Positions 1-9,651 are shown, numbered from the stretch's first letter. The stretch: 64,000 bases of DNA from Nocardia rosealba (GCF_020216065.1 NZ_JAIWNA010000010.1:62001-126000), one strand, 5' to 3'. Notes: generated by a model from the letters alone, not told the origin. A program made the numbers and translations.

Positions 1-3000
1 CCGCGCTCGGCATGCTCGACGGCGGCGCCGACGCCATCCTCATCGAAACCTGCCAGGACCTGCTGCAGGTCAAGGCCGCGATCACCGGCAGCCGCAGGGC
101 CATGCTCGCCGCCGGTCGCCGGATCCCGATCATCACCCACGTGACGGTGGAAACCACCGGCACCATGCTCGTCGGCAGCGAGATCGGTGCGGCGCTCACC
201 GCGCTGGAACCGCTCGGTATCGACATGATCGGCCTGAACTGCGCCACCGGGCCCGACGAGATGAGCGAGCACCTGCGCCATCTGTCGCGGCACGCCACCA
301 TTCCGGTGTCGGTGATGCCGAACGCGGGCCTGCCGGTGCTCGGTGCCAAGGGGGCGGAGTACCCGCTCACCGCCGAGGAGCTGGCCGTCGCGATGAGCGG
401 TTTCGTCTCCGAGTTCGGGCTGTCGATGGTGGGTGGTTGCTGTGGCACCACGCCCGAGCACATCCGTCAGGTCGCCGAGGCGGTGCGCGAGGTCGAGAAG
501 ACGCTGCCGCCGATCGACGATCGCCGTCACCCCGAGCACGAGCCCGCGGTATCGAGCATGTACACCGCCGTGCCGTTCGAGCAGGACGCGTCGATCCTGA
601 TGATCGGTGAGCGCACGAATGCCAACGGCTCCAAGGCTTTCCGCGACGCGATGCTGGCCGCCGACTGGCAGCGCTGCCTCGAGATCGCCAAGGACCAGAC
701 CCGCGACGGCGCCCACATGCTCGACCTGTGCGTCGACTACGTGGGCCGCGACGGCGCCGCCGACATGAACGAGCTGGCCTCGCGCCTGGCCACCTCGTCC
801 ACCCTGCCGATCATGCTCGACTCCACCGAGGTCGCGGTCCTGCAGGCCGGGCTCGAGCACCTGGGCGGCCGGTGCGCGGTGAACTCGGTGAACTACGAGG
901 ACGGCGCCGGTCCCGAGTCGCGATTCCAGCAGATCATGGCGCTGGTCGCCGAGCACGGTGCCGCCGTGGTCGCGTTGACCATCGACGAGGAGGGCCAGGC
1001 CCGCACCGCCGAGCACAAGGTCGCCATCGCGGAGCGGCTGATCGCCGACATCACCGGCAACTGGGGGCTGGCCGAGTCCGACATCATCATCGACACGCTG
1101 ACCTTCACCCTCGGCACCGGCCAGGAGGAATCGCGCAAGGACGGTCTCGAGACCATCAACGCGATCCGTGAACTCAAGCGCCGCCACCCGCAGGTGCAGA
1201 CCACCCTCGGTCTGTCCAACATCTCCTTCGGCCTGAATCCGGCCGCCCGGCAGGTGCTGAACTCGGTGTTCATGCACGAGTGCGTGGAGGCCGGTCTCGA
1301 CTCGGCCATCGTGCACGCCTCCAAGATCCTGCCGATGAGCCGGATTCCCGACGAGCAACGCGAGACCGCCCTCGACCTGATCTACGACCGCCGCGGCGAG
1401 GACTACGACCCGCTGCAGACGCTGATGGCGATGTTCGAAGGCGTGTCGACCGCGTCCTCGAAGGCTTCGCGCGCCGAGGAACTGGCCGCGCTGCCGCTGT
1501 TCGAACGCCTGGAACGCCGCATCGTCGACGGTGAACGCAACGGACTCGGCGATGATCTGGACGAGGCGATGAAATCGGTGCCGCCGTTGCAGATCATCAA
1601 CGAGACACTGCTGTCGGGCATGAAGACCGTCGGCGAGCTGTTCGGTTCGGGCCAGATGCAGCTGCCGTTCGTGCTGCAGTCGGCCGAGGTGATGAAAACC
1701 GCTGTGGCACACCTGGAACCGCACATGGAGGCCACCGACGACTCCGGCAAGGGCCGCATCGTGCTGGCCACGGTGAAGGGCGATGTGCACGACATCGGCA
1801 AGAACCTGGTCGACATCATCCTGTCCAACAACGGCTACGAGGTGGTGAACCTGGGCATCAAGCAGCCCATCGCCACCATCCTCGACGCCGCCCAGGACAA
1901 GAAGGCCGACGTGATCGGCATGTCCGGCCTGCTGGTGAAGTCCACCGTGGTGATGAAGGAGAACCTGGCCGAGCTCAATGCCAAGGGCGTGGCCGAGCAG
2001 TTCCCGGTGCTCCTCGGTGGTGCCGCGCTCACCCGCTCCTACGTCGAGAACGACCTCACCGAGGTCTACGACGGTGAAGTGCACTACGCGCGTGACGCTT
2101 TCGAGGGTCTGCGGTTGATGGACGAGATCATGACCGTCAAGCGCGGCGGTGGCCTCGACCCCGACAGTCCCGAGGCGATCGAGGCGAAGAAGAAAGCCGC
2201 CGAGCGCAAGGCTCGCCACGAACGGTCCAAGCGGATCGCCGCCGAGCGCAAGGCCGCCGAGGCGCCCATCGTGGTGCCCGAGCGTTCCGACGTGGCGGCC
2301 GATCAGCCGGTGCCGACTCCGCCGTTCTGGGGCACGCGTGTGGTGAAAGGCCTTCCGCTGGCGGAGTATTCGGGTCTGCTCGACGAGCGGGCGCTGTTCC
2401 TCGGGCAGTGGGGTCTGCGCGGGCAGCGTGCTGGTGACGGGCCGAGCTACGAGGAACTGGTCGAGACCGAGGGCCGTCCCCGGCTGCGGTACTGGCTCGA
2501 CCGGCTGGCCACCGAGGGCGTGTTGCAGCACGCCGCCGTGGTGTACGGGTACTTCCCGGCGGTGTCGGATGGCGACGAGGTCATCGTGCTGACCGAGCCG
2601 GAACCCGATGCGCCCGAACGGTATCGGTTCACCTTCCCGCGTCAGCAGCGCGACCGGTTCCTGTGCATCGCCGACTTCATCCGCTCGCGGGACAAGGCTC
2701 GCGAGACCGGTCAGGTCGACGTGCTGCCCTTCCAGCTGGTCACCATGGGTCAGCCCATCGCCGACTTCGCCAACGCCCTGTTCGCGGGCGACAGCTACCG
2801 CGACTACCTCGAGGTGCACGGCATCGGCGTGCAGCTCACCGAGGCGCTGGCCGAGTACTGGCACCGCCGGGTGCGTGAGGAACTGAGCATCAACGGGCAG
2901 TCGGTCGCCGACAGCGATCCGGCCGATGTGCAGGACTACTTCAAGCTCGGCTACCGGGGTGCGCGGTATTCCTTCGGCTACGGTGCCTGCCCGGACCTCG

Positions 3001-3140
3001 AGGACCGGGCGAAACTGGTCGACCTGCTCGACGCGGGCCGGGTCGGGGTGACGCTGTCGGAAGAGCTGCAGCTGCATCCCGAGCAGTCCACCGACGCCTT
3101 CGTCCTGCTGCATCCCGAGGCGAAGTACTTCAACGCCTGA
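1..3140 (+). CDS. metH: methionine synthase, cobalamin-dependent (5' truncated by window edge)
   Basis: Transfers a methyl group from methyltetrahydrofolate to homocysteine through cobalamin, the last step of methionine synthesis in the cytoplasm. The reading frame is open from base 3, so the N-terminus lies outside the window; about 1045 residues are visible. In order I see the end of the homocysteine-binding domain with its zinc cysteines (VGGCCGTTPEH), the pterin-binding domain (GERTNANGSKAF), the B12 helical cap, the B12-binding motif DVHDIGKN that supplies the cobalt-ligating His, and a C-terminal SAM-activation domain preceded by a Lys/Ala/Glu-rich linker. The length fits the family, about 1190 residues in mycobacteria. 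A hairpin follows directly. Confidence 0.97.
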   Translation, partial: ALGMLDGGADAILIETCQDLLQVKAAITGSRRAMLAAGRRIPIITHVTVETTGTMLVGSEIGAALTALEPLGIDMIGLNCATGPDEMSEHLRHLSRHATIPVSVMPNAGLPVLGAKGAEYPLTAEELAVAMSGFVSEFGLSMVGGCCGTTPEHIRQVAEAVREVEKTLPPIDDRRHPEHEPAVSSMYTAVPFEQDASILMIGERTNANGSKAFRDAMLAADWQRCLEIAKDQTRDGAHMLDLCVDYVGRDGAADMNELASRLATSSTLPIMLDSTEVAVLQAGLEHLGGRCAVNSVNYEDGAGPESRFQQIMALVAEHGAAVVALTIDEEGQARTAEHKVAIAERLIADITGNWGLAESDIIIDTLTFTLGTGQEESRKDGLETINAIRELKRRHPQVQTTLGLSNISFGLNPAARQVLNSVFMHECVEAGLDSAIVHASKILPMSRIPDEQRETALDLIYDRRGEDYDPLQTLMAMFEGVSTASSKASRAEELAALPLFERLERRIVDGERNGLGDDLDEAMKSVPPLQIINETLLSGMKTVGELFGSGQMQLPFVLQSAEVMKTAVAHLEPHMEATDDSGKGRIVLATVKGDVHDIGKNLVDIILSNNGYEVVNLGIKQPIATILDAAQDKKADVIGMSGLLVKSTVVMKENLAELNAKGVAEQFPVLLGGAALTRSYVENDLTEVYDGEVHYARDAFEGLRLMDEIMTVKRGGGLDPDSPEAIEAKKKAAERKARHERSKRIAAERKAAEAPIVVPERSDVAADQPVPTPPFWGTRVVKGLPLAEYSGLLDERALFLGQWGLRGQRAGDGPSYEELVETEGRPRLRYWLDRLATEGVLQHAAVVYGYFPAVSDGDEVIVLTEPEPDAPERYRFTFPRQQRDRFLCIADFIRSRDKARETGQVDVLPFQLVTMGQPIADFANALFAGDSYRDYLEVHGIGVQLTEALAEYWHRRVREELSINGQSVADSDPADVQDYFKLGYRGARYSFGYGACPDLEDRAKLVDLLDAGRVGVTLSEELQLHPEQSTDAFVLLHPEAKYFNA

Positions 3141-3155
3141 CTTCGGTGTTCGGTG

Positions 3156-3186
3156 ATCGGGCCGGTCCACCGCGGACCGGCCCGAT
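3156..3186 (+). terminator. intrinsic-type hairpin after metH
   Basis: A perfect 13-bp stem (left arm from 3156, right arm ending 3186) with a 5-nt loop, 16 bases after the metH stop. No T-run follows, as is common for actinobacterial terminators. Seen directly; the terminator role is inferred from position. Confidence 0.7.
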
Positions 3187-3355
3187 TCGCCCTGTGCCCG
3201 TTGTGAATCTGATCACGAACCCGATGGGTAGACCATGGTGGTCGACGGTTGGCAACGGAATCGCAGCACTGAGGCACGTAGGATTTTCGAAAGTTTCATC
3301 CCGCTGTGGCGCGGAGGGCTGGACGACTCGGCGGTAAGCAGGAGGGGCACACGTT

Positions 3356-5149
3356 ATGACATCGGATCGGTTGATCGCGGGACGCTATCGACTCACCGAC
3401 CCGATCGGCACGGGTGCGATGGGGGTGGTGTGGCGCGCCACCGATGTCCGGTTGCGGCGCACCGTCGCGGTCAAGCAGGTGCTGCTCGCGCCGGGCCTCA
3501 CCGGAACCCAAGCGCTGGAAGCGAAATTGCGGGCCATGCGCGAGGGTCGTATCGCCGCGCGCCTGCACCACCCCAACGCCATCACCGTCTTCGATGTCGC
3601 CGAAGAGGACGGCCAGCCCTGGCTGGTCATGGAATACATGAACGCGCCGAGCCTCGCGGTGAAGATCTCCGGTGGAGCGACGCTGTCACCGATCGAGGTG
3701 GCCGGGATCGGTGCGCAGGCGGCGGCGGCGTTGTCCGCCGCGCACGACGCCGGGATCATGCACCGCGATGTGAAACCGGCCAACCTGCTCGTCGGTGACG
3801 ACGGCACCGTCAAGCTCACCGACTTCGGCATCTCGCACGCCACCGGCGACGTCACCGTCACCGCGACGGGGTTCCTGGCAGGCACGCCCGCCTATCTGGC
3901 GCCCGAGATCGCCCGCGGTGACAACCCGAAACCGGCCGCCGACGTGTTCGCCCTCGGCTCCACCCTCTACGCCGCCGTCGAAGGCGCGCCGCCGTTCGGT
4001 GAGGGCGACAATCCCCTCGCCGTCCTGCACGCCGTCGCGCGCGGGGTGGTGCCCGAACCGAAGAAGGCGGGCCCGCTCGGACCGGTGCTGATGTGGTTGC
4101 TCACCGCCGACGACGCCGAACGCCCGACCATGGCACAGGCCAGGCGCGCACTGGAAGACGTTGCGGCAGGACGTGTTCCAGCCCTGCCAGCCACCGCGAC
4201 CAAGGTGCTCGCGCTCGGTGCGACGCCCGCCGAATCGCCCGCACCCGAGAGCGGGGGAGTGAAGGCCGCCGGCTTGCTCGGCAGCGGTTTGGCTCTCGCG
4301 AAGGCGGCTCGCTCGGCGATCACCGGCGGCTCGTCGGGCCCCACCGGGGGCCTGGTCGGACCACCGCCCCCGGCCGAACCGCGGGTCCAGGACGCCGCGG
4401 CCTCGGCGAACGACATCGACTCCGCCGCCGCGACCGAATTCATCGGTGGGGTAGGCGATATCGGCGGGCATTCGTCGGGCAGGCCGCCCGCCTTCCCTGT
4501 CGCGCCGCCGCGGACCGACTCGTCGAACAACCGCGCCGTGCTGTTGCTCGCCGCCGCCGTCGCCGCATTCACGGTGATGCTGGTAGTGCTGGTGGTCACC
4601 CGCGACCGCGGCGGCGACGCCGGACAGCAGGCGCAGGAGCCGCCCTCGCCCGTCACGGTGACCACCATGGTCGACGGCAAGGTGAGCACCGTCGTGATCG
4701 TGCCTGAGCAGGAGACCATCACCGTCTCGGCGCCGCCGCCGTCCGGGGCCACCACCGCACCCCCCTCCACCCCGGCCACGAGCAGCGCGACCTCCACCCC
4801 GCGCCCCACCACGACCACCGTCACCACGACACCGGTCGGCCCACCGACGCCCGAACGCATCAACCAGTTCATCGCGAGCTACTACGGGATGCTGCCCGGC
4901 AACACCGGCGGCGCCTGGTCGCGCCTGGCCCCCGGCTACCAGGCCCAGACCGGCGGCTTCGGCCAGTACTCGTCGTTCTGGTCGACAGTGCGCTCGGTGA
5001 CTGTCGGATCGATCACCCCCAGCGGCCCCGACCGCGCCGTCGTCTCGCTCACCTATCACCTCACCAACGGGTCGGTGAGCTCGGAGAACCGATGGATCCA
5101 GGTCACCGGCGACGCGGGCAACCTGCAGATCGCAGGGTCGGGCGTATAG
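3356..5149 (+). CDS. transmembrane serine/threonine protein kinase (PknB type)
   Basis: Hanks-type kinase of 597 residues that phosphorylates protein Ser/Thr at the membrane. Visible: glycine loop GTGAMG (18-23), ATP-binding Lys40, catalytic HRD at 136-138, DFG at 156-158, a Pro/Ala/Gly-rich juxtamembrane stretch, one transmembrane helix at about 394-415, a Thr/Pro/Ser-rich extracytoplasmic linker, and a roughly 100-residue C-terminal outside domain (from about 500) that looks SnoaL/NTF2-like rather than PASTA. ATG start; the 215-base upstream gap after the metH terminator gives room for a promoter of its own. The sensor ligand cannot be told from sequence. Kinase assignment is secure; the outside-domain fold is a guess. 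Confidence 0.93.
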   Translation: MTSDRLIAGRYRLTDPIGTGAMGVVWRATDVRLRRTVAVKQVLLAPGLTGTQALEAKLRAMREGRIAARLHHPNAITVFDVAEEDGQPWLVMEYMNAPSLAVKISGGATLSPIEVAGIGAQAAAALSAAHDAGIMHRDVKPANLLVGDDGTVKLTDFGISHATGDVTVTATGFLAGTPAYLAPEIARGDNPKPAADVFALGSTLYAAVEGAPPFGEGDNPLAVLHAVARGVVPEPKKAGPLGPVLMWLLTADDAERPTMAQARRALEDVAAGRVPALPATATKVLALGATPAESPAPESGGVKAAGLLGSGLALAKAARSAITGGSSGPTGGLVGPPPPAEPRVQDAAASANDIDSAAATEFIGGVGDIGGHSSGRPPAFPVAPPRTDSSNNRAVLLLAAAVAAFTVMLVVLVVTRDRGGDAGQQAQEPPSPVTVTTMVDGKVSTVVIVPEQETITVSAPPPSGATTAPPSTPATSSATSTPRPTTTTVTTTPVGPPTPERINQFIASYYGMLPGNTGGAWSRLAPGYQAQTGGFGQYSSFWSTVRSVTVGSITPSGPDRAVVSLTYHLTNGSVSSENRWIQVTGDAGNLQIAGSGV

Positions 5150-5225
5150 GTCGAACCCGTTAGGCTTGACCGGGCTCCGCGAGTGCTGGTGGCCGCGAGA
5201 CGACGAGAACGAGGCGAGTGAACAC

Positions 5226-5918
5226 GTGAGCGCGCGACCGGCCGCGGTGCTGTGGGACATGGACGGCACGCTGCTCGATTCGGAGAAGTTGTGGGACATC
5301 GCGGTGCGCGAGCTGGCCCGCGAACACGGGCATGAGATGAGCGACGAGTTGCGCCACTCCCTCATCGGCGCTTCCGGACCCAATGCCCTGCGCATGCTCT
5401 TCGACGGCATCGGCGTCACCGCCACCCCGCAGGTGATCGCGGCGGCGGGGGAGTTCCTCGAACGACGCGTCGGCGAACTGATGCTCGGCCCCATCCCGTG
5501 GCGCCCCGGCGCGCTCGACGCGCTGACCATGGTGCGCGCCGCGGGCCTGCGCTGCGCGCTGGTGACCAACACCAAACGCTCGCTCACCGAATACGGTCTC
5601 GACACCCTCGGCAGGCACTTCTTCGACCTGTCGGTCTGCGGTGACGAGGTGGCCCACGGCAAGCCGGCACCCGATGTCTACCTGCGGGCCGCCGAGCTGC
5701 TCGGTGTCGATCCCGCCGACTGTGTCGCGCTGGAGGACTCGCCGACCGGTGCGCTGGCCGCGCAGGGGGCCGGCTGCGCGGTGATCGTGATTCCCTGCGA
5801 AATCGAGGTTCCCGAGGTCGCCGGGCGGGTATTCAGGGAGTCACTGATCGGATTGTCGGTGGCCGACCTGCGTGCCGCCTTCGCCGCACGGGACGAACGA
5901 GCCACTGCCACCGCGTGA
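5226..5918 (+). CDS. HAD-superfamily hydrolase, phosphoglucomutase/phosphatase-like
   Basis: Cytoplasmic HAD phosphohydrolase or mutase of 230 residues. Motif I DMDGT near the N-terminus carries the nucleophile Asp, motif II is VTNTK, and motifs III/IV are HGKPAPDVY and LEDSPTG; an alpha-helical cap lies between I and II. The GTG at 5226 is chosen because it places the nucleophile at the usual distance from the N-terminus and follows a purine-rich stretch; a start at 5166 would add 20 unlikely residues. Subfamily (beta-phosphoglucomutase or phosphoglycolate phosphatase) cannot be fixed by eye. It lies 76 bases after the kinase on the same strand. Confidence 0.88.
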   Translation: MSARPAAVLWDMDGTLLDSEKLWDIAVRELAREHGHEMSDELRHSLIGASGPNALRMLFDGIGVTATPQVIAAAGEFLERRVGELMLGPIPWRPGALDALTMVRAAGLRCALVTNTKRSLTEYGLDTLGRHFFDLSVCGDEVAHGKPAPDVYLRAAELLGVDPADCVALEDSPTGALAAQGAGCAVIVIPCEIEVPEVAGRVFRESLIGLSVADLRAAFAARDERATATA

Positions 5919-6013
5919 TAGGGCGTAATAGCCTACCGTGATAATTCCGTCATCGGGATGGAATGTGCGAAAACTGTTGTGGCGCAGATGAATTCACCTC
6001 CCTGTGATCTGTT

Positions 6014-6041
6014 CGGGATTGGCCGATTCGACCGAATCCCG
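6014..6041 (+). promoter_or_regulatory. inverted repeat upstream of the oxygenase cassette
   Basis: Arms CGGGATT (6014-6020) and AATCCCG (6035-6041) with a 14-base spacer, 35 bases before the oxygenase ATG, in a relatively AT-rich 157-base gap. It could be an operator or a leader hairpin. Only the repeat itself is seen. Confidence 0.3.
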
Positions 6042-6075
6042 GGCGTGTCACGGAATTTTCGCGCAAACTGTTTCC

Positions 6076-6939
6076 ATGACAGGCACGCGGGGGCTTGACG
6101 AAATCGTCGACATCGCACGGTATCCACTCACCGATCCAGGTGATCCGGGTAGACAGGCCGCGATCGACGCGGCCCGTGCCGAACTCGCCGAGGACGGCTG
6201 TACCGTGCTGCGGGAATTCATCCGCCCGCAGCTGCTCGACACCCTGCGTGCCGAGGGTGAGGCCATCGCCCCGCACGCCCACTACAAGGTGGAGCGGGTC
6301 AACGCCTACAACATCCCGCTCGACGCCGACCTGCCCGCCGATCACCCGGCGCGCATCGTGCTCGACCGTGGCAACGCCTTCGTCGCCCGCGACCACATCC
6401 CCACCGAGGCGCTGATCCAGCGCCTCTACACCGACCCGGTGTTCCAGCGCTTCGTCGCCGACTGCTTCGAACTCGACGAACTGCACGAATTCGCCGACCC
6501 GCTGGCCGGGCTGTGCCTGAACGTGGTCGAGCCGGGCATGTCGCACCCCTGGCATTTCGACACCAACGAATTCACCGTCAGCATGCTCACCCGCCGCCCC
6601 GACTCGGGCGGTGTCTTCGAGTACTGCCCGAACATCCGCGATCCGCACGCCGAGAATCTCGACGACGTGCGGGCCGTGCTCACCGGCGAGGGCGGGCGCT
6701 TCATCCGGGCGCTCGAGCTGCGCCCCGGCGACCTGCAACTGTTCAAGGGCCGCTTCTCTCTGCACCGCGTCACCGAGGTGACCGGTGCCGGACAACGACA
6801 TTCGGCGATCTTCGCCTACACGGACCGGCCAGGGGTGATCGGCACTGTCGAACGCACCAGGCAGCTGTTCGGCCGTGTGCTACCCGATCACGTGGCCGCC
6901 GCGGCCGCCGCCGTCCGAGGTGACCGACTGCTCGACTGA
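6076..6939 (+). CDS. Fe(II)/2-oxoglutarate-dependent oxygenase
   Basis: Putative non-haem iron oxygenase of 287 residues, first gene of a tight three-gene operon. The iron triad is visible: HPWHFDTNEF places the His/Asp pair at H160-F161-D162, the distal His is H230 (LHRVTE), and R241 (GQRHSAIF) is a likely 2-oxoglutarate anchor. The sequence resembles the ArpA/BesD-type group that acts on amino-acid-like substrates. The Asp of HxD is present, so hydroxylation or desaturation is more likely than the halogenation seen where Gly replaces Asp. ATG at 6076 is chosen over a start at 6004 because the extra residues look non-coding. The next gene begins 10 bases after the stop. The substrate is unknown. 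Confidence 0.8.
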   Translation: MTGTRGLDEIVDIARYPLTDPGDPGRQAAIDAARAELAEDGCTVLREFIRPQLLDTLRAEGEAIAPHAHYKVERVNAYNIPLDADLPADHPARIVLDRGNAFVARDHIPTEALIQRLYTDPVFQRFVADCFELDELHEFADPLAGLCLNVVEPGMSHPWHFDTNEFTVSMLTRRPDSGGVFEYCPNIRDPHAENLDDVRAVLTGEGGRFIRALELRPGDLQLFKGRFSLHRVTEVTGAGQRHSAIFAYTDRPGVIGTVERTRQLFGRVLPDHVAAAAAAVRGDRLLD

Positions 6940-6948
6940 GAGGAACCC

Positions 6949-7764
6949 ATGTCCGTTCCGTTGCACACCACCGGTAAAGCATCCTTCGACGACATCTACG
7001 AGAGTCCGGATCCGCGTGCGTATTTCGCGCGGATGAACGAGCTGGACTACCGGATCCCGGAACTGGCGAAGCCGCATTTCGCCGAGCAGTTGCGCCAGTT
7101 GCGCGCCGCGCGCCCGGACCGCATCCCGACGGTGCTCGACCTGGGCTGCTCCTACGGAGTGAACGCGGCGCTGCTGCGGACCGACACCACCGTCGACGAG
7201 CTGGCCACGCACTACCGCGACCACGCCGACACCGATCGCGTGGGCCTCCTCGCGGCGGACCGGGAGCGGTTACGCATCGACCTGATGCCCGACGTACGCT
7301 TCATCGGGATGGACGCCGCACGCCCGGCGCTGACCTACGCCCACGCCGCCGGACTCCTGCACGACTACGTGCACGCCGACCTCGAGGCCACCGAGCCCAC
7401 CGAGGCACAGCGACGTGTGCTCGCCTCCGCCGATCTGGTGATCTCCACCGGATGCGTCGGCTACATCACCGAGAAAACCCTGTCCAGGGTCGCGCAAGCC
7501 GATCCACACAAGCGACCGTGGATGGCGCACTTCGTGTTGCGGATGTTCGACTTCGATCCCATCGCCGCCGAACTCGCCGCGCTCGGCTATCGCAGTGAGC
7601 AGCGGCCCGGTATGTTCCAGCAGCGTCGCTTCGCCTCGGCGCAGGAACGTCAGCAGGTACTCGATGCGTTGGCGGCCAAGGGAATCGACACCACCGATCA
7701 CGAAGCCGAAGGCTGGCTCTACGCCAACCTGTTCCTGTCCCGCCCGCATCCCATCGAGACCTGA
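6949..7764 (+). CDS. class I SAM-dependent methyltransferase
   Basis: Methyltransferase of 271 residues, second gene of the oxygenase/acyltransferase cassette. The SAM-binding glycine motif is VLDLGCSYG (62-70), followed by an acidic strand-2 region (GMDAARPA) and a motif-IV-like segment ADLVISTGCVGY. No DNA-, RNA- or ubiquinone-specific motif is visible, so a small-molecule acceptor is inferred. It starts with ATG after GAGAGGAA and lies 10 bases from each neighbour, which implies co-transcription and linked function with the oxygenase upstream and the acyltransferase downstream. Confidence 0.8.
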   Translation: MSVPLHTTGKASFDDIYESPDPRAYFARMNELDYRIPELAKPHFAEQLRQLRAARPDRIPTVLDLGCSYGVNAALLRTDTTVDELATHYRDHADTDRVGLLAADRERLRIDLMPDVRFIGMDAARPALTYAHAAGLLHDYVHADLEATEPTEAQRRVLASADLVISTGCVGYITEKTLSRVAQADPHKRPWMAHFVLRMFDFDPIAAELAALGYRSEQRPGMFQQRRFASAQERQQVLDALAAKGIDTTDHEAEGWLYANLFLSRPHPIET

Positions 7765-7773
7765 GGATCTGGA

Positions 7774-9588
7774 TTGAACCAACCCACGTTCGCCGCCGAA
7801 GACACCCTGCCCCGGGTTCCGCTGCCGACACTGGAAGACAGTTGCGCGCGGTTCCTGCAGTGGTGTGCTCCGCTGCTCGGCGCCGAGGAATACGCCACCA
7901 CCGAGGGCGCGGTAGCCGAGCTGCTGCGCCCCGGTGGGGCCGGGCGCACCCTGCACGCCGCGCTGGCCGAATACGACGCCACACCCGGTGTCGGCAGCTG
8001 GCTCGACGAGTTCTGGCCCTCGCGTTACCTGGGCCGCCGCGACCGGATCGCGCTCAACGCCAACTTCGTGTTCCTGTTCCGCGACGACACGCCGCTGGCG
8101 TCGTCGACGGTGGCGGGGCAGGCCGAGCGGGCCGCCGCGCTCATCGGCGCCGCTGTCGACTACAAGCTGGCACTGGACGCGGAGAAGATCCCGCCGGTCA
8201 CCCAGCGTGGACAGCAGTTGTCGATGTGGCAGAACAAGTACCTGTTCTCCGAGACCCGGATTCCGGGCGAGGTGCAGGACTCCGTTCGCAAGCCCTACAG
8301 CGACGAATGGCCCGGGCCCTCGGACGCCCGCCACATCGCGGTCTTCTACCGCGGCAACATCTTCCGGATGGACGTGGTCGGGGCCGACGGCGCGCCGTAC
8401 GCGTTCTCCGACATCGTCGACGGGCTGCGTGCGGTGATCAAGGCGGGCACCAAGCCCGCCGCCACCGATACCTCGGTCGGCCATCTCACCACCAAGGCAC
8501 GCGCCGAATGGGCCCGCAGCCGGGCCGCCCTGCGCACCGTGCCCGCCAACGTGGAGGCGTTCGACGCCATCGAGACCGCACTGTTCTCGGTGTGCCTCGA
8601 GGACTTCGCGCCCCGCGACGAACTGCACGCCTGCGATCAGCTCCTGCACGGTGACAGCGGCAACCGCTACTTCGACAAGTCGGTGTCGTTCATCGTCTTC
8701 GCCGACGGCCAGGCGGGCATCAATATCGAGCACTGCGGGCTCGACGGCACAACCGTGCTGTCGTTCGTCGACGCGCTGCTCGAACGCGGCGCCGACGACC
8801 ACGCCGCCACCAGCGGCGCCAAGGCCCAGGGACTTCCCGCCGTGGAGCCGGTCGAGTTCGAACTCGACTCGGCGGCGCGGGCCGATATCGCCGCCGCCGG
8901 AGCGGATTTCGCGAAGTTCGCCGCCGACACGGCCACCTCGCTGGTGTCGTTCGACGACTTCGGCACCGCCGACGCCAAGAAGCTGGGGATCTCGCCGGAC
9001 GCGTTCGCGCAGTTGAGCTATCAGCTCGCGCATCGGCGCAGCAAGGGCATCACCGGGGCGACTTACGAGTCCATCGCCACCCGCCAGTTCCGCAACGGCC
9101 GCACCGAGGCCATGCGGGTGGTGACGCCGGAGATGGTGGCCTTCGTCAACGCCATGGTCGACCCCGAGGTCGACCAGGAGACGAAGCTCGCCGCGGCGCG
9201 GACCGCCGCCGCCGCGCACGTGAACCGCGCCAAGGAATGCCAGGCGGGCCAGGCACCCGAGCAGCACCTGTGGGAGCTCGAGTGGATCCAGCGCCGCCGC
9301 GGTGCCGAGCTCGGCGTGGACGGTGAGCGGATCGCGTTGTTCGACAGCCCCGGCTGGACCGTCATGCGTGACGACTACCTGTCGACCAGCTCGGCGCCCT
9401 CGCAGTACATCCGCTACTTCGGTTTCGGATCCACCAGTCCGCGCTGTATCGGTATCGCCTACGTGCTGCTGCCGGACCGCTGGAACATCTATCTGGCCAC
9501 GCCGAAGTCGGTGGCCGACCAGATGTACGCCTTCGCCGACCACCTGCGTACGGCGGTTGGTGAACTGCGCGAGTTGCTCGCGGCATGA
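7774..9588 (+). CDS. carnitine/choline O-acyltransferase family protein
   Basis: Member of the carnitine/choline acyltransferase family, 604 residues, which moves acyl groups between CoA and a quaternary-ammonium alcohol. Family marks: N-terminal LPRVPLPTLEDSC, SWLDEFWPSRYLGRRD, GNRYFDKSVSFIVF, and the catalytic His320 in EHCGLDG. The family is best known from eukaryotes and is uncommon in bacteria. TTG start at 7774, 10 bases after the methyltransferase stop with GAGG just upstream; no better start lies before the conserved N-terminal motif. Operon context with an Fe/2OG oxygenase and a methyltransferase suggests a hydroxylated, N-methylated acceptor resembling carnitine. That link is inference. 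Confidence 0.88.
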   Translation: MNQPTFAAEDTLPRVPLPTLEDSCARFLQWCAPLLGAEEYATTEGAVAELLRPGGAGRTLHAALAEYDATPGVGSWLDEFWPSRYLGRRDRIALNANFVFLFRDDTPLASSTVAGQAERAAALIGAAVDYKLALDAEKIPPVTQRGQQLSMWQNKYLFSETRIPGEVQDSVRKPYSDEWPGPSDARHIAVFYRGNIFRMDVVGADGAPYAFSDIVDGLRAVIKAGTKPAATDTSVGHLTTKARAEWARSRAALRTVPANVEAFDAIETALFSVCLEDFAPRDELHACDQLLHGDSGNRYFDKSVSFIVFADGQAGINIEHCGLDGTTVLSFVDALLERGADDHAATSGAKAQGLPAVEPVEFELDSAARADIAAAGADFAKFAADTATSLVSFDDFGTADAKKLGISPDAFAQLSYQLAHRRSKGITGATYESIATRQFRNGRTEAMRVVTPEMVAFVNAMVDPEVDQETKLAAARTAAAAHVNRAKECQAGQAPEQHLWELEWIQRRRGAELGVDGERIALFDSPGWTVMRDDYLSTSSAPSQYIRYFGFGSTSPRCIGIAYVLLPDRWNIYLATPKSVADQMYAFADHLRTAVGELRELLAA

Positions 9589-9594
9589 TCGGTG

Positions 9595-9634
9595 TCCCGC
9601 GCACCCCGGCCCACCCAGGCCGTGGTGCGCGGGA
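9595..9634 (+). terminator. hairpin closing the oxygenase/acyltransferase cassette
   Basis: Perfect 11-bp arms TCCCGCGCACC (9595-9605) and GGTGCGCGGGA (9624-9634) with an inner CGGCC/GGCCG stem, starting 7 bases after the acyltransferase stop. It probably insulates the cassette from hisE. Confidence 0.65.
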
Positions 9635-9651
9635 AAACCGCTGTGCACGGT

